Counted from the stretch's first letter, positions 44,511 to 59,300 are shown. The stretch is 64,000 nucleotides of DNA from Diphasiastrum complanatum (GCA_029204225.1 CM055108.1:18385779-18449778); one strand, 5' to 3'. Numbers and translations: made by a program. The notes: generated by a model not told the origin, from the letters alone.

Positions 44511-45365
44511 AAGAAGTGAATTTAACTACTTTGAATTGGAACTTCAAATGCCTGTGAAAAAGGAATAGAAACATTGTGGACAGCCAATATTGGTATCTAT
44601 ATCACATATGAGTTTGTAAATCTTACATCTATATTGGATATTTACAATGCTCTAAAAGGAGGTCATCAAATTCTTCATACTGGACCAAAGCTTGGCCTAG
44701 GCTATACACAATAACAATAAATCTAAATAATTAAAATCAGATTCTATATTTCATTTTCTATATTTTTCCTCAAAACATCATGGACAATTTGTCCAACAAT
44801 GTGTAAAAAATATGAAGCAATTTCAGTCCACAAAAAACTATTATAAGAAAAAAAAAATTCAACATACTAAAACCACGTGCCAACATCTTAAGAAAACAAG
44901 GCTAAATTCTATTATAATAGTCCATTTTTCTAAATAAAAAAAAAAGAAGTGAATTTAACTACTTTGAATTGGACCTTCAAATGCCTATGAAAAAGGAATA
45001 GAAACATTGTGGACAGCCAATATTGGTATCTATATCAAATATGAGTTTGTGAATCTTACATCTATATTGGATATTTACAATGCTCTAAAAGGAGGTCATC
45101 ACATTCTTCATAAAGACCAAAGCTTGGCCTAGGCTATACACAATAACAATAAATCTAAATAATTAAAATCAAATTCTATATTTCATTTTTTATATTTTTC
45201 CTCAAAACATCATGGACAATTTGTCCAACAATGTTTCAAAAATATGAAGCAATTTTAGTCCACAAAAAATCTATTATAAGAAAAAAAAAATCAACATACT
45301 AAAACCACATGCCAACATCTAAGGAAAACAAGGCTAAATTCTATTATATTAGTCCGTTTTCCTAA
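44511..45365. repeat. 433-bp tandem duplication at the 3' end of TAF7
   Basis: Copy 1 (44511-44933) and copy 2 (44944-45365) match at well over 90%, both starting AAGAAGTGAATTTAACTAC. On the minus strand, copy 2 begins within one base of the TAF7 stop codon (45362-45364), so what is duplicated is the sequence immediately downstream of the coding region, presumably the 3' UTR. Confidence 0.9.
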
Positions 45366-46526
45366 TCATTATCATAATCATCTTCTTCCCCTGATGACTC
45401 GTCCTGAGATGCAGGTTTGCTAACTAGCTCCATTGGGGTTGATGAAGGTTGGGATCCATCTTGTACTTGCTCTGTCACTTCCATCTCTTCATCTACATCC
45501 TCCTCTTGCTCAACCACTTCGACATGTGCACTAAAGATAGGTTAAGATAAACAAGTGAAAATAAACAAGATCATAAAAAATCCATGTTCAAGAATTGAAA
45601 AGTGAAACCATGTTAATCCATTTCATTGTTGCACAAGACTCGCTCCTATCTTAAATCTTTTTAGAAACATAAGGTTCTAGCGTACAGGAAAGATATAAAA
45701 CAAAAACAACTTCATAATCTAAGTAGGTGAAGACCCAAAAAAGGAGACCAAATCAATAAACAAGATTCTAGCAAGACATTGGGTCGTAAAAAAGGATATC
45801 GACATCACGAGCAGTTCCACCAGCCATTATGCTTTGGAGATCATTTTCCACTTGATGTACAAAATCTGGCTGTTTATGTCAGTCAAGCAAAGATAATTTT
45901 AGAAAGCTCGTTTGCAAAGAGCAAAGTGAAATATAACCAGTGCATATCTTCTGAGTGACTCTTAGCCACTTGAAACAAAATGCTTTTTACTGACATGTAA
46001 CTAATGTTGAGAGGTGGTGAAAATCCTGCAAACAAGTCTCTCACAACCTACAGTTTGCATATAATATAAATACAAAAACATGTTTCCTGGAATCTAGATC
46101 TATATACATACATTAAGATCCGGCTCCCTTCGAAAACGTCGTCTCCGTGCATCCCTCATGGGAGGTGTAAGGCCATGCTTGTATTCAAGACCCTCTGGTG
46201 GAGTTTCACCTTCTTCTCTGACAATAATAATCTGCAATACTTGCATTATAAACACAAGTTTCATCCTCTAACTTTCTCCCTTATCTGCCATACTTCATCT
46301 TGCAAGCAGCATGTAAAGAGTGGAAGTTTCCACCCAGAAACTAAAAACACATTTTGAAATCTATGAATGGAGAATGAATAGAACAATCAGACCTGGCCAA
46401 TGTCAGCCGTTTTAATAAGTACTGTGTCATCGTATGTTTTGTATGACTCCACAACACAAGGAAGATCAAGAAGAGAAACAGCGAACTTATCATTTCCAAT
46501 CATAAAAGTGCCCGTTCTTCCGTCAT
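45362..46526 (-). CDS. TAF7: TAF7 exons 2 to 5
   Basis: Exon 2 starts after CAG at 46527-46529 and ends before GTCTGATT (46392-46391). Exon 3 runs from after TTGCAG (46231) to before GTATGTAT (46112). Exon 4 starts after AACAG (45869). Exon 5 starts after CTTTAG (45530) and ends with TAG at 45364-45362. The three introns here are 161, 242 and 247 nt, ordinary plant sizes, in contrast with intron 1. The C-terminal tail is Glu/Asp-rich (VVEQEEDVDEEMEV, then EEDDYDND), typical of plant TAF7. Confidence 0.9.
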
Positions 46527-47257
46527 CTGCCACATGCCATGATTAGTGCTTATAATGCAGATTTTGACTCTAATAGCTAGTTTGTATGCTGCCGCTACAT
46601 TTAGATAGACAAGTTTATTGATCAAAGGAACATGCAAATGTCTATATTAATGATGATTCTGAAGGTTCTCCCAAGGATAAACTCTGAAAAGGACTCTAGC
46701 TTGATCCCACTTTATGATAATCTAAGCTATCATAACTTTCTAACTATGCTCCGTCTCTGAATCCAACTAGGGGGAAAATAATAATTTTTAAAATAACTAA
46801 TGTTGAAAGTGCTATTAATATTTGATTAGTCCAAAAAGAAGTAGAATTCAGGGTCCTAGTGACACTTAAGATGTCAAGAAAAACCCCAATGAGCTATCCT
46901 CAAGTAAAGAGGAATAACATCGTTATCACCCTTCTAGAAGACAACTCGGTCATTTAAGGACTAGAGTTGAACATCTGGCCAAAAAGTGGAGAAAGGTGTA
47001 CAGTCATCTACGAACTCTGTTACATGAATCATCCTGAGACAAGAAGTATGGTGGATATAGACTGTAGTCAATCATCACAAGATCAGAACCGTGTTAAATG
47101 CTGTGAATGATCCCAACAATAGCGGGATACAATAAACTAGTCTAAGACTATTTTGAACAAGATGCGAGAGAGCATCAAAGCTAGTAAAGAATAGGCAAAA
47201 GTGATGCATCACATAGCAATCTTCAACAATGAACATTTAACATTGTATAAACACCAT

Positions 47258-47317
<60 letters not shown>

Positions 47318-49933
47318 AGAGAGAGAGAGAGAGAGAAAAGAAGAAGAAAAAAGAAGAAAGCTGTATTAATGTCTTTTCCATGTCAAAAGGCATATAAGAC
47401 AAGAAAGTACATGTCAAGTATGTGGTAACCATGAGAATGTCTCCAAAATTGTAATAAAGAAAACATCTAGTACAAACTAAGATATATACATAAATGAGAA
47501 TGCCTTTGCATAATAGTCATATGTATCCATGTCAAGATGTCGGGTCTATGCTGACGCTGTAGAAGGATGTAATGCGAGCTGTAGCATGAGGAAGCGCTGG
47601 AGCCCGCTAACGTCGTCTGTGAGCATGAGCATGTATAGTGTGTCTCTGTGTAGGAGGTCTGGTGTGGCGTGTAACTCTCATGGTCGCCTGAGGCTGGGTG
47701 GTGCATCGTCTCTACGGGGATGTAATCTAAGACTGTGTGTCAGGATAGGTATGTTGAGTTGTCTGACATAGGTCCTGATGCAGGAGGGACATCTCACGTA
47801 TCATAAGTGCCACACATCGGGGGTCCTCATTGTCAAATTCCAAGGCCTAGCTATGGAGTATCATAACAGCATAGTAAGCACACTATGAAAGCTTCAGAAA
47901 ACCAGCTATGGAGTAGAACACAAAAGCAAGAGAGAGAGGACTTCAAAGCTCACACAACATGAATGAATATTCAAAGTGTAGTAGGGCGTGGAAACCCCTC
48001 CAAAGTTTGGACTACATATAGCATGTTATGTATAGAGGTGGTGTCTTGCTAATTCTAGCTCTAGAACCCACATGGGTCCTTAACCTACTTGATTTACTTG
48101 CCTAATTAGCACAAGTGGGGTGTACTATGTACATAAATGTTTTACCCCCATGTCTTATGCACAACTTACAAGTTACAAGTATACAAGCCTTAAGGGGTTT
48201 GTGATAGTTGTGATCAGAGCCTCGTTCTAGAGAGAGAGTGCCCTGTTCTAGAGAGAGAAAGTGTGGAAAACACCAATTGTGCTCAACTTCTTGAGGGATT
48301 TGGGGGAGATGAAGAAAAAATCAGCCTAGATAGCTGTTTCCCAAACTCTATTGCTACAGTCCTAGCTCTGTTTGTAGCCAGTGCATGGTAGGAGGTCCAT
48401 TGCAAATATGAGAGAAGATTCTCTTTGCAAAGGTATTGAGAAAATCTGCCTTGACTCCTATGCTTGGTGGATTGCAGTCAGAATTTGGCAAAGCCCTTTT
48501 GGGTACTAGATCGATGCTAGGGAAGGATCAATTCAGAAAAATTTATCAAGTTTTTTTTATTTTGCCCAACAATTGGATCTTTGACCAATTTTCAGGATAT
48601 TGGAGTTGCAGCTTCATAGCTTTTTTGATTTTCGTCCATTTTGCCTAAGATTTTACACGAAGCATCCTTAGAGGAGGGCACCCTTTTGCAATTGTATCTT
48701 TAACTCTTTTGCAGACCTGGGTTCAAGCGAATCATTGCTGATTTCAGGCTGTTTTTTGACGTGTTGTTTTTTGGAAGAACTGAAAAATCCAGATTTCCCG
48801 ACAACTTGTGTATCTATTCTAGCAATATCAACACTGCAGCAGATTCTGGAACCAGGGAGTGATCTACCTTTTGTGAATTTTGTTTCTTTCTGTTTTTCTC
48901 TCTTTATGAGAAAGTTGTCCTATGCTGTTTTTTTTACTTTGAGAGAACAAAAAATTGAGAGTTTTTTTTGTGTTGTTTCCTACAATAGACCCATTATGGC
49001 AGACGATCGTGTTGATATTCCTCTTAGCCCTCCAGATGCCCTCCAATCACTACATGGTAGCCCTATCCCTAGTCCTGATCATAATCCAAATACAGTGACT
49101 GTGAGTTCGCCTTCGAGTGTTGCTCTATGTGTGCAAGCTTGCATGGACAATATAGAGAGGACCATGGCAGAGATGCGAGCAATGCCTTGGACTATGGCTA
49201 GGAGTTATGCTTCTCAGTATCGGCCATCACATCCCTATCCTTTTTCGGCTCCTTCTTTTGCAAGCAACGCCTTAGACTATGGGTGGGAGTTATCCTTCTC
49301 AGTATCCTCTGCCCTACCTTGAAGACAGGAAGCGTACCCATTAACCCTCCCAAAAGGACAACTGATATTGTAAATTTGTGGGTGCACGAATTGGAAGAAT
49401 ACTTTGATTTGAGGTGGGCCCTAATTGATGAAAGTTGGCGAGTCCGCAAAGTTGCTTATCATTTTACCGACTTTTGGTGGTGCAACACTCATATGAGACA
49501 AGGGACTGTAGTGTAACTAGTGTCTGACGAAAAAAGCAATGATATTGCCCTCTGATCTCATAGTAGAGTGGACATGTGAATAGGAAATGCTCCTCTGACT
49601 CGACCATGGATAATGAGCATAACTGGCAAAGCCGGTCCTCCTGTGGGTTACCCTGGAAGCGCCCAGTCTCAATCGCCAACTGGTGTGAAGACACTCGGAA
49701 CTGGCCCATCAGAAACCGAAGCCCATGAGATAGTCCTAAGGTGAGATAATGTGGCAAAACTAGAAATCCCACTGTGTCTAGCTCCAGAAAGTGTGTCTTG
49801 TGATAGTTGGGTTTGTCCCTGAGCTGTCCCTGCCATGTCCGACTCAAATAGGAAAACAAGAGTCAAGTCACCAAGATCTAGTTATCAATCAATCTCCACA
49901 AGAAACAAGAGAGAAGAGGCTGGGAGCCCAACT

Positions 49934-49987
<54 letters not shown>

Positions 49988-52900
49988 CAACAAGAGCAAT
50001 GGAGAGCAATGCTTAGCCAAACTGAAAAATGTGACACAATAAGCCAATATGTACTCTACCTACTTACTGACTGTAGGGCACCCCCAAAAGTCAAGATAGG
50101 GCCCCTAAACCAAATTAGACCCCTAAGGACCCATGAGTTAGTACATGACCAAATTTGGGTCCAACTGAACTTGCGACAAACTTAAGATGGCCTAAATAAC
50201 TAAATACCCATGGTTACACAAATCTCGACCTTTTGGGTCAAAGTAACCTATGGATTAACTTCAGCATAGTCATTTATTTCTAACACCCTCCTTAAATGAA
50301 AATGCAGAAAAAACTAAAATCTTCACTATGTAATAAAACCACCACGTGGTATTAAATTTAAAGCTTTGCATAAAGCTTCAAATCTGACTCTAGGCAACGC
50401 CTTAGTGAAGGGGTCCACAATATTATCCTCTGTAGGACAATACTCAAGTAAAATGTCGCCATCATGAAGTCTCTCCCGAAAAAAGTGATAATGGATCTCA
50501 ATGTGCTTCGTCCTCGCATGAACACTCTGACTATCACTCAAGATAAGAGTGGCTGAGGGCTCGCCAATTCATGCCAACAAGTAGACATGAATTGACTCAT
50601 GAGTGAGACACTATAAGAAATGTCTTCAATTACATAGGTAAATGAGACAGCCAATAGCTTGACAATATAAAGTAATATCAAATGGTTCACCATCACCTTG
50701 ACTACTTAATTTCAAGCCTGTCTCCATAGGTGTAGCAACCGGCTTGCAATCTTTCATCTTGAACCGCTTCAAAATCTGCCACAATGTAGTGTTCTTGAGA
50801 GATGAAAATTCCAGCCCCTTCTTGTACAAATTCAAGACCAAGATAAAAGTGCAATAGGCCTGAATCTGAGGTTTCAAAAACCATACCAAGATCAAGTATT
50901 ACAGCATCAATCTGCTGCCCATTACTTCCCGTAATAATAATATCATCAACATAAAGCAAACTAATGATGATATAATCCGAAGTATGCTTGACATAAAGGG
51001 TAGATTCGCTAGAACTATTAGGAAACCCACGATCACAAAAATAGGCATGTATCTTTTGGTACCACATCCTCGTGGCTTGCTTCAGTCCGTAAAGTGCCTT
51101 CTTGAGAAGACAAACTTTATCTTCTTGGCCTTCAACCAAAAAACTAGCAGGTTGTTGAAGGTACACTTCCTTATTGAGATCACCATTGAGGAATGTTGTC
51201 TTTATGTCAAGTTGCCGCAAACGCCAACCAAAATGGGCAGCCAAAGAGGTTACTACCCTCACGGTAGTCATCCGAGCAGTAGGAGAAAAAGTCTCCTCAT
51301 AATCAATCCCCTTTTGCTGAGCATAGCCTTTGGCAACAAGCCTTGCCTTGTACCTTTCAATGGTACCATTTGCCTTATACTTGATTTTATATACCCATTT
51401 AGAACCAATTGCCTTCTTCCCATGAGGAAGATCAACAAGAACCCAAATCTGGTTCTTCATGAGTGAGTCATACTCATCTTGCATCGCATCCTCCCAACAG
51501 TTTACTCCCTTGGCCTGCTCATAGAAAACAGGTTCTTCCACAACATCTCCATGAGATGTAAGAGCAAAATCTGAAAAATCGGCATAGTCCACTAATTTTG
51601 TAGAGGCACGTGTCTTTCCATCATAAAATGAACTTATTTTGATGTCCCACAAAGTCGACAACAGCCACCGTGGGACTGTTTTGGGCTGTCCAACAACCTT
51701 GTCTCTTCTTGCAATTTGTTGTCCAAGATCTTCCGACACTGCACTTGGTTGTCCAAGATCTTCCAAAACTGATCTTTGATGTCCAACAGTTCCTGCAAGA
51801 TGATTTCGAGCAACAATGGGCGGTTCTTGATGAACATTAGGCTCTAAACTTGATGAGGTGTTGGGCAATTCGAAACTGGTTGATTGATGCCCCTTATCTC
51901 CAGCAATAGAAGATGGTACCAAATCTGGAAAAACTTCAACATTCACACTATGTGGGCTTTCCCCTTTCAAGATGTGAGTTGGGGCCACATCTAATGAATT
52001 CTTTTCATCAAAATGCACATCACGACTAACAATAATCTTGTTAGTGCTCAAATTGAACAGCCTATAGCCTTTGCTTTCACTACTATAGCCAAAAAAAATG
52101 CATTTAACTCCTTTATCCTAAGTTTATCCGGAACAAAAGCATAAGCCATACAACCAAAAATGCGAAAGTGAGAGATTGAAGGCTTCTTCCCATACCAAAC
52201 TTCATAAGGGAATAATACTTTCAATGCTTTAGTAGGACAACGATTGCTTATGTATGCTGCCGTTATAATCGCTTCAGCCCAAAACTTGTGAGGCAGCCCC
52301 TTTGCTTTGAGCATGCAACGGGCCATCTCCATAAGTGTGCAATTCTTTCGCTCGGCAACAACATTTTGTTGAGGCGTATAGGGAGTTGTCATTTGATGTA
52401 AAATTCCACCGAACGTATTCTTGAAGTATTCCCCTCCTCGATCGGTGCGTAGGGTCTTCAAAAAATGCTCAAACTGATTTTCCACCATTGCTAGAAAATC
52501 TTTGAAATGTTGAAAAACTTCAAATTTAGCCTTCATAGGATAGACCCATGTAAAACGGAAAAAGTCATCAACAAAAGTCACAAAATAGATGCACTTTCCA
52601 ATGGATTCGGTCCTCATTAAACATCACTATGAACCAAATCAAATTTATCAAGAACCCTTATAGTTCCATCAATTGGAAAAGGTTTCCTTTCAAACTTTCC
52701 AAGTATGCACCCCTCGCATACATGCCCTTCCGGCTGCTCAATAGTAGGAAAATCTTCTATAGGGCTGTTGAAAGCGCCCTACTGCTTGCTGAGAATCTGT
52801 AAATTTCCAGCCACAAGTTGACCTAACCCTGAATAGGGTTTGCTGAATTTTGGGCACCCTCCCACACAAATGCAAACCTGAAAACAAAAACAGCAAAATA

Positions 52901-53292
52901 AGGAGACATCACAACCAAAAATCAGTAGCAGATTTTTGGGCGCCCTCCTCCAAACAAAATTGCTAAAAAAAACTGGTTGCATAAAAATCAGATTTGAGAT
53001 TCTGATTTTTGGGTGCCACAAATTGCTCCTCCAAGATCTCTGATGGGCGCCCTCCTTCAATCTGAAAAGAGACAAAAAGCTGATCCAAACTCCACTTGGA
53101 AAGATCAGCAGTATGCTGAAATTTCAGAACAAAAAGTAGAGAAGCTCCTCTTCTGGTAGGGCGCCAGCATACAAGCTTGTTGCAAATCCGGTAGCTCTGA
53201 TACCATGTAGGAAAGCAAGAGTCAAGTCACCAAGATCTAGTTATCAATCAATTTCCACAAGAAACAAGAGAGAAGAGGCTGGGCACCCAAAT

Positions 53293-53333
<41 letters not shown>

Positions 53334-56300
53334 CAGCAACAAGAGCAATGGAGAGCAATGCTTAATAGCCAAACTGAAAAATGTGACACAATAAGCCAAT
53401 ATGTACTCTACCTACTTACTGACTACAGGGCACCCCCAAAAGTCAAGATAGGGCCCCTAAACCAAATTAGACCCGTAAGGACCCATGAGTCAATACATGA
53501 CCAAAATTGGGTCCAACTGAACTTAAGACAAACTTAAGATGGCCTAAATAACTAAATACCCATGGTTACACAAATCTCGACCTTTTGGGTCAAAGTAACC
53601 TATGGATTAACTTCAGCATAGTCATTTATTTCTAACAATGAGAACCTGCAGTCGTGAAATATTGGCCCAATCAAATGATGTAAGACCCGTACACCATACC
53701 TCTGCTGCATATAGGGCGGTGGGGGTAACGAGAATATCAAAAAGCTGACATTTACTCGGGGCATCCCGAATAAACCGTCTGAAACAGAAACGCTCTAACT
53801 GGACAAGGGAGGCGTGATCCTTCCCAAGTCTGGCAGAAGCTACCTGTCGCATGCCAAAGATAGGGCCTGTGAAAAGCACACCAAGGTAACTGTAAGAAGG
53901 TACAACCTGGGCTGCCTATCAAAGATGAGTTCATGGCGCTGCATAAAAGCTCTCGATGTGTTGAAAACCATAACTTTGGTTTTCAATATGTTAACCCCCA
54001 ATCCCCATCTACTGCAGAAGGCATGAAGACTGTCTAGCTGTCGCTATAATCCCTCTCTGGTAGAAGATAAGAGAACCACGTCATCTGCATATCACACACA
54101 CACACACACACACACACAATAATTTGATATTCAATACAGTGATACTTCAAGTTCTATTCAAGACACTAAGTCATTCTGAAACTGGATATGAATCTTCTCT
54201 AAGAGATATATTGTGAATTGACAAATGTGTCAAAGATCAAAGCACACAGCAAAGCATTCACTTCATTACTAGAAGTGATAGGAGAGAGAACACACAAAGC
54301 TTGTGATACAATTATTGTTCCCAATGATATATGGGAGATATGATGTTACATGTCAACCTTATATCTAGGATAGTATCAAAGTGTGCCATCTTCAACCTTA
54401 TGGAGTCCACCCACAAAGTCTCAGACTATCACCTTCATCATGCATAGCACCAACCAAATGCTACATCGTCTCACTTCTTCAGCGCCCAAAAGTAGGAAAA
54501 GGTCACATGCACAAACATACAACCACATTAGCTTTCATACAAAGATGAAATTAGTAGAGATTTGCATCCCTCCAGATTTCATCCGTATGTCACAAGACCT
54601 TTTGCACATAAGGACCAAACTTCATTAATTACATGCAAGGGTGTAGGGGGCACCCTTCTCCACAGGCTGATCAGCACAAATTCAAATCAGTGTGGCTCCT
54701 TGTAGGCAGCAATAATTGCAGGTACTTTCAACATGCACTGAAAGGCAGGTGCGCATCTACACAGCATTTACAGGGGTGAAAACATCCTTCACATAGTCAG
54801 GCATTGGTGCTTGCTTTTCAATGCATGTGGGCTAAAAATAATCCTTAACGCAGTAGGCAGGGCAGCAAACTTCAGCATTGCATGTCCACATATCATCCTT
54901 GCTCATGTTCCTACCGGCAACGCCAGGGACAACCTTCACGCATATATCAATTCAGATTTGTTCACAATTATAGAAAATGGGTCTCTTCATCCAGACCTTC
55001 AGCACCGTTTTTAGCATAGTCTTCATGTTTGTGGATCCTACCTACTCTTCAGAAACTCTTTGCGTTTCTCCTAGCAGCAAAGAAAGGTCAGACGCAGGCA
55101 AGAAAGATTTCAATGTAGAAAGAGTTGGTAGCCAGTGAGTTTCCGCAAGCTTGATCTACACAAGAAGAGCAGTAGACTACAAACAATGCAGTTTCTTGCT
55201 CTCTTTCTCTCACTACTCTTCATTGTGCATCTCTATACCAAATCTCTTCCGATCTAACTATAGTGGATCTGTCTCAATAGGTATTGATCATAACCTGGTG
55301 CTAATACCATGTTGAAGATCAGACCACACAACAAAGAATTCCATTGATCACTGGAGAAAATAAGAGAGAGAACACACAAAGCTTAAATTACAATTATTGT
55401 TCCCAATGATAGATGAGAGAGAAGAAGTAACATAAAGATATGTGTCCCTTCACATCTGGTCCACACGTCCTGGGTTCTTTTACACAAGGATCAAATTTGA
55501 TTGATTATACCACATTAGGTTCTTAGGCCTATTCATCATTCATGTACCAAGTAATTGCGACTGCATCTAAAATAATGAGGACTACATTAAATGAGCAACA
55601 TTGTGGCGCATGTACAACAAGAAAATATGTACCTGCCTAATAGCACGTCATCTGATGATGTAGCACTTGACTGACAACATCCAAGAAGTCATCATGATGT
55701 CAATGTAAACCTGCAGATTATATCTCCAACAAAATGCATACATAATGTAGAAATTAACAAGATGCCAATGATTAGGTCTCACTTGCAACTAGGATGAAGT
55801 CCGGTAGCAAGGAAGGTGGTACCAAGAAGGGGCCTGAGTGCATTAGAGGGGATGCAAGCATTAAAAGGGGGTCCCAAATATAAGAAGGGACCTGAGTGCT
55901 GGGTAAGGCATCCGAGAGTTTAGGACTGAACTGAGAGCTTGAGAGGGGGGCTGTTAGGCCCCAATCTTGGACCAATCATTTGCCAAAAGGCCAATGACTA
56001 TAAGCGAGAGTGAAGCCTATAACGGGTAACCAAAGCTAGGAACCTGGCCCAAGCATGGTTAGGTGCAACCCGATGAGACCATGACCCGTGTAACAAGTCG
56101 TCAAAGATACAGGACCAACAATGATCGTCGTGAGCCTCAACGTCAGTGTCGGAGTTAACCGAAACGTGAAAGGAGCTAGTTGGCAACGTGCCAAGGGTTG
56201 AGGGGAACTATTATTTTCACAACTGGCTAGGTTGAGTAGTCGAGCTTGAGGTGACTTGATTGTAACAAGTAATATCGGAGCCACCTGAGATAAAGAACTA

Positions 56301-59300
56301 AAGACACGTTAGACAAAGAAGTCGGGCTTTTTGAGAGAGAGAGGGGGGGGGGGGGAACTTCATGCATATGATATGATCGTGTGAGGGAAGACCAGGAGAT
56401 TCACTGTTGTTTAGGATTGCTTGGTGCAGCACGGGCTGATTCCTGATATGAGAAAGAGGAAGCTGTCAAAGAGGAGAAACGGAGGTGCAATCTTGCTTGA
56501 TAAAGTAGGGAGCACTTTGTTCTCAGATAGCTCCTTCTCTCACAGTTTTCTTGGTGAATTGATTCGTCGAAAGGAAAGCGTGGGGACCTGTAGCAAAGGA
56601 GCACCACACAAAAAAAGATTTTGTTGTTCACTAAATTATGTAGTCAGCACGTACGCGGATCTTGGCTGAGCTCAAAAGGCTGAGTTGAAGAAGGTTCAAC
56701 GTTCATTAGGAATTGTTGTAGGTTGTGCTACACATCTATGAAGATGCCTATCTTGGAGCAAGACCTTCAAGAAAGGGTAGCAACATTGATGACAAGCTAG
56801 TGGTGAAACATAGTTGTGTGGAAGGAATGTTGCACCTCAAATGCTTAATAGACTGAAATCATTTTTTATAGGTGGATCCAACACGTTGCTCAAGTAGTGA
56901 TTGTTGCAGCAGCAACTTTGTGATTTTTTCATGGGTGGGGGAAGAGAACGGGAGGGAGCAAACCACACATTTTGAAAAAAATTCCTTAGAATTGCAGAGT
57001 GGTTTGCTAACTAACCCAAAACATTGTTTTTCTTAAGGTGCTGTGATTCAACGATACTTCCAGCGACTCTAATGTGCATGGTAAAGCAGTTATGGAGTCA
57101 TCTGGCACAACTAGTAACAAGCACCTTAGTCTTTACAGGCTCAACCAAGCTGGTTAAAAGAGTTTTCTAAAGCATAACAAACGTATCCACAAGAAATCAG
57201 TCTCTTTCCCCAACGACTCGTTGGGCTTATGATAAATCAAACGCTACTCAGGAAAGAACAAAGCAAAGAAGAAAGGACTTTGTTTTGTCTTTCTTGGCAG
57301 ACATTTGTATAAGGATTGCCCTCAGTTTAAGAGCAACAAGCTTCACCTTATGCAATAGCACCAAGAAGAGAGTAATCCTAGACTTGAGGAAAATGATCTA
57401 TTAGTGACAAGGATGATCTATGTTCATACGGAAGTTGTTTCCAAAGGCAACTACATTTGTTTTTTAATTTCAACATGGTACGTGGTTATCATTTCCCAAA
57501 CAAGAAGTTGATTAGAATGCGGGGAAAGTTGGAAAGTCAGAGTGTTGCTATTGTTTTTACACTGGCCCCTCCAGGCTCCCACATCATTGTAAATTCTCAT
57601 GTTGATACGAAGCTGAAGCTCCAAACCTATCATCAGAGCACCAATGCCATATGGTAAATTCACGGAAGTGTGGAATCACACAATCTCTGAGGTGACATTG
57701 ACAAATCAAACCTATTCTAAGAAGCAAGAATCTGAGATCACCAAACTAGCAAGATTTGATGTGGTTTGAGGAAAGCGTTGCCATCCAACTAAGCAGCAAA
57801 CCATTGACTTTCTCAATGAATGTATATTTCTTCATGCTCCATGTCTTGAAGAGGGAACATTGATACAAGGCCCTCTTATTTACTACCAATTTTGACCATT
57901 TATGCTTTTGCCATTCTGAATTCTTAATGTATGATTTTGTACTTTTGAATGAGAATGTTCTATAATCTATTGCATTTGCACCTACACATGTCACTACATT
58001 AACATATCAACAAGAATATGACCAAAGAAAAGTCTGTAAGAACTAAGTTTCAAGGTGTTTTGATCATTGATATGTTGACAACATTGTCACTTGGAGGAAT
58101 GTAAAGCCTAGAATCAAATTCACTTCAAGGGTGAGTTCAGTATGTAGGCATTTTCATCGAGCAACATTGAGTCAAGGAGGACCTTTTGCTATTGAAAATA
58201 GGAAACTTATGTCGTCACAACGTAAGTACCCTACAAATGAGTACAAGTTGTATGCTATAATATATGCACGCTCAAATACTTCTACATTTATTCTGATTTG
58301 AAAGGTCACCAAGCTACGTGGGTCGAGGGTATTACAAGATTTTGATGAGGATATCCATCAATGAAAGGGAAAGGAAAATGTGGTTGTTGATGCGAATTTT
58401 GCATTTATAAGGTTCGACAATAGTTTTCATTGATGTTGTCAATTTCATACTTTTTTGTGTCTGTTTTTGGGATCTTTACATATTTGTCCTTCCTACAATT
58501 AGGAGCTTCTAATGCACTCTACACAGTTTGAATTTGAGTAGTAGAAGTTCACTTCCAGTTTTCAGGTATAGTTCTTGACAATGTAAACATTAAGAGGGGT
58601 GTTAGAGTTAATGTTCACATTAGTACCCCTAATGTTGACATTTAGGATTAGGATTATTGGCCCATGCCTACGTGCTAATTCTAGGGGCCCTTACCTATAT
58701 TTAGTAAAAGTCGAGTTAGACTATAATTAGACAAGTTTTGCTATAGATAGGTGTTGGTGCTTTTAGAGACATTAATTAGGCAATTGCTTTTAGATTGTTT
58801 TTGCTTTTGCTTTTGCTTTTGGCATAGACCAAAGCTATAAGGTTGTAGTGCACCCTACCTCATTTGCAATGGGACATAGTCGGAGTTTCTATCACTTGTG
58901 TTCTCTCTCATGTGTTTCGCTATTATTTCATCACAATAGGAATCTTGTCTTGGGTTACTTGTATGAGCAAGTCGGTCTTCTAACAACATATATACAATTT
59001 TTGCTCCACTACTACAACGCATGCTTGGTTCATACAACTTATAGTATGCATTGTTTATTAGATTGGTTTGGCATCATATATGTATAATCGCTAGTGTTGG
59101 CTTGATCATTCAACCAATATGGATTCCATCTGTGATGAGGCACTAAAGTCCTTTCCTTAGCATGTGGTAGCAGGTTGCTTATGGTCCCTATTCCTAAGTT
59201 CAAGCATCACCTAGATGACTTTCTAGATACTTCAGTTACAGCTACAGCTCTTGATGTTCTGAATCGTTCCACAATTGTAGGTCAGGTACCTTCAACTTCT

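Larger units (their letters stand above)
49847..53637 (-). mobile_element. Ty1/copia retrotransposon inserted in the LINE, two LTRs
   Basis: LTRs are 49847-50285 and 53206-53637 (about 435 bp, near-identical, each with a GA tract). On the minus strand they begin TGTTAGAAATAAATGAC, and the 5' copy ends TTTCCTACA directly before the primer site TGGTATCAGAGC (53205-53194). The polypurine tract AAGGAGGG lies at 50286-50293. Gag and protease are missing: the leader passes straight to the integrase zinc region near 52760. No clean 5-bp target duplication was seen; the left LTR's outer two bases are altered. Confidence 0.9.

Noticed and set aside
44266-44568. 100-codon plus-strand frame
   Set aside because: No motif. 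It ends inside a tandem repeat whose second copy does not keep a matching upstream part.
45935-46050. Open stretch (VVRDLFAGFSPPLNISYMSV) inside TAF7 intron 3
   Set aside because: Skipping it gives a perfect in-frame TAF7 join (exon 3 to exon 4). It has no counterpart in TAF7 and is treated as intron.
49842-53642. Target-site duplication for the copia in the LINE
   Set aside because: Flanks ACTCA and ATGAG do not match directly, so none was claimed, although the nested position is clear from the LINE halves.
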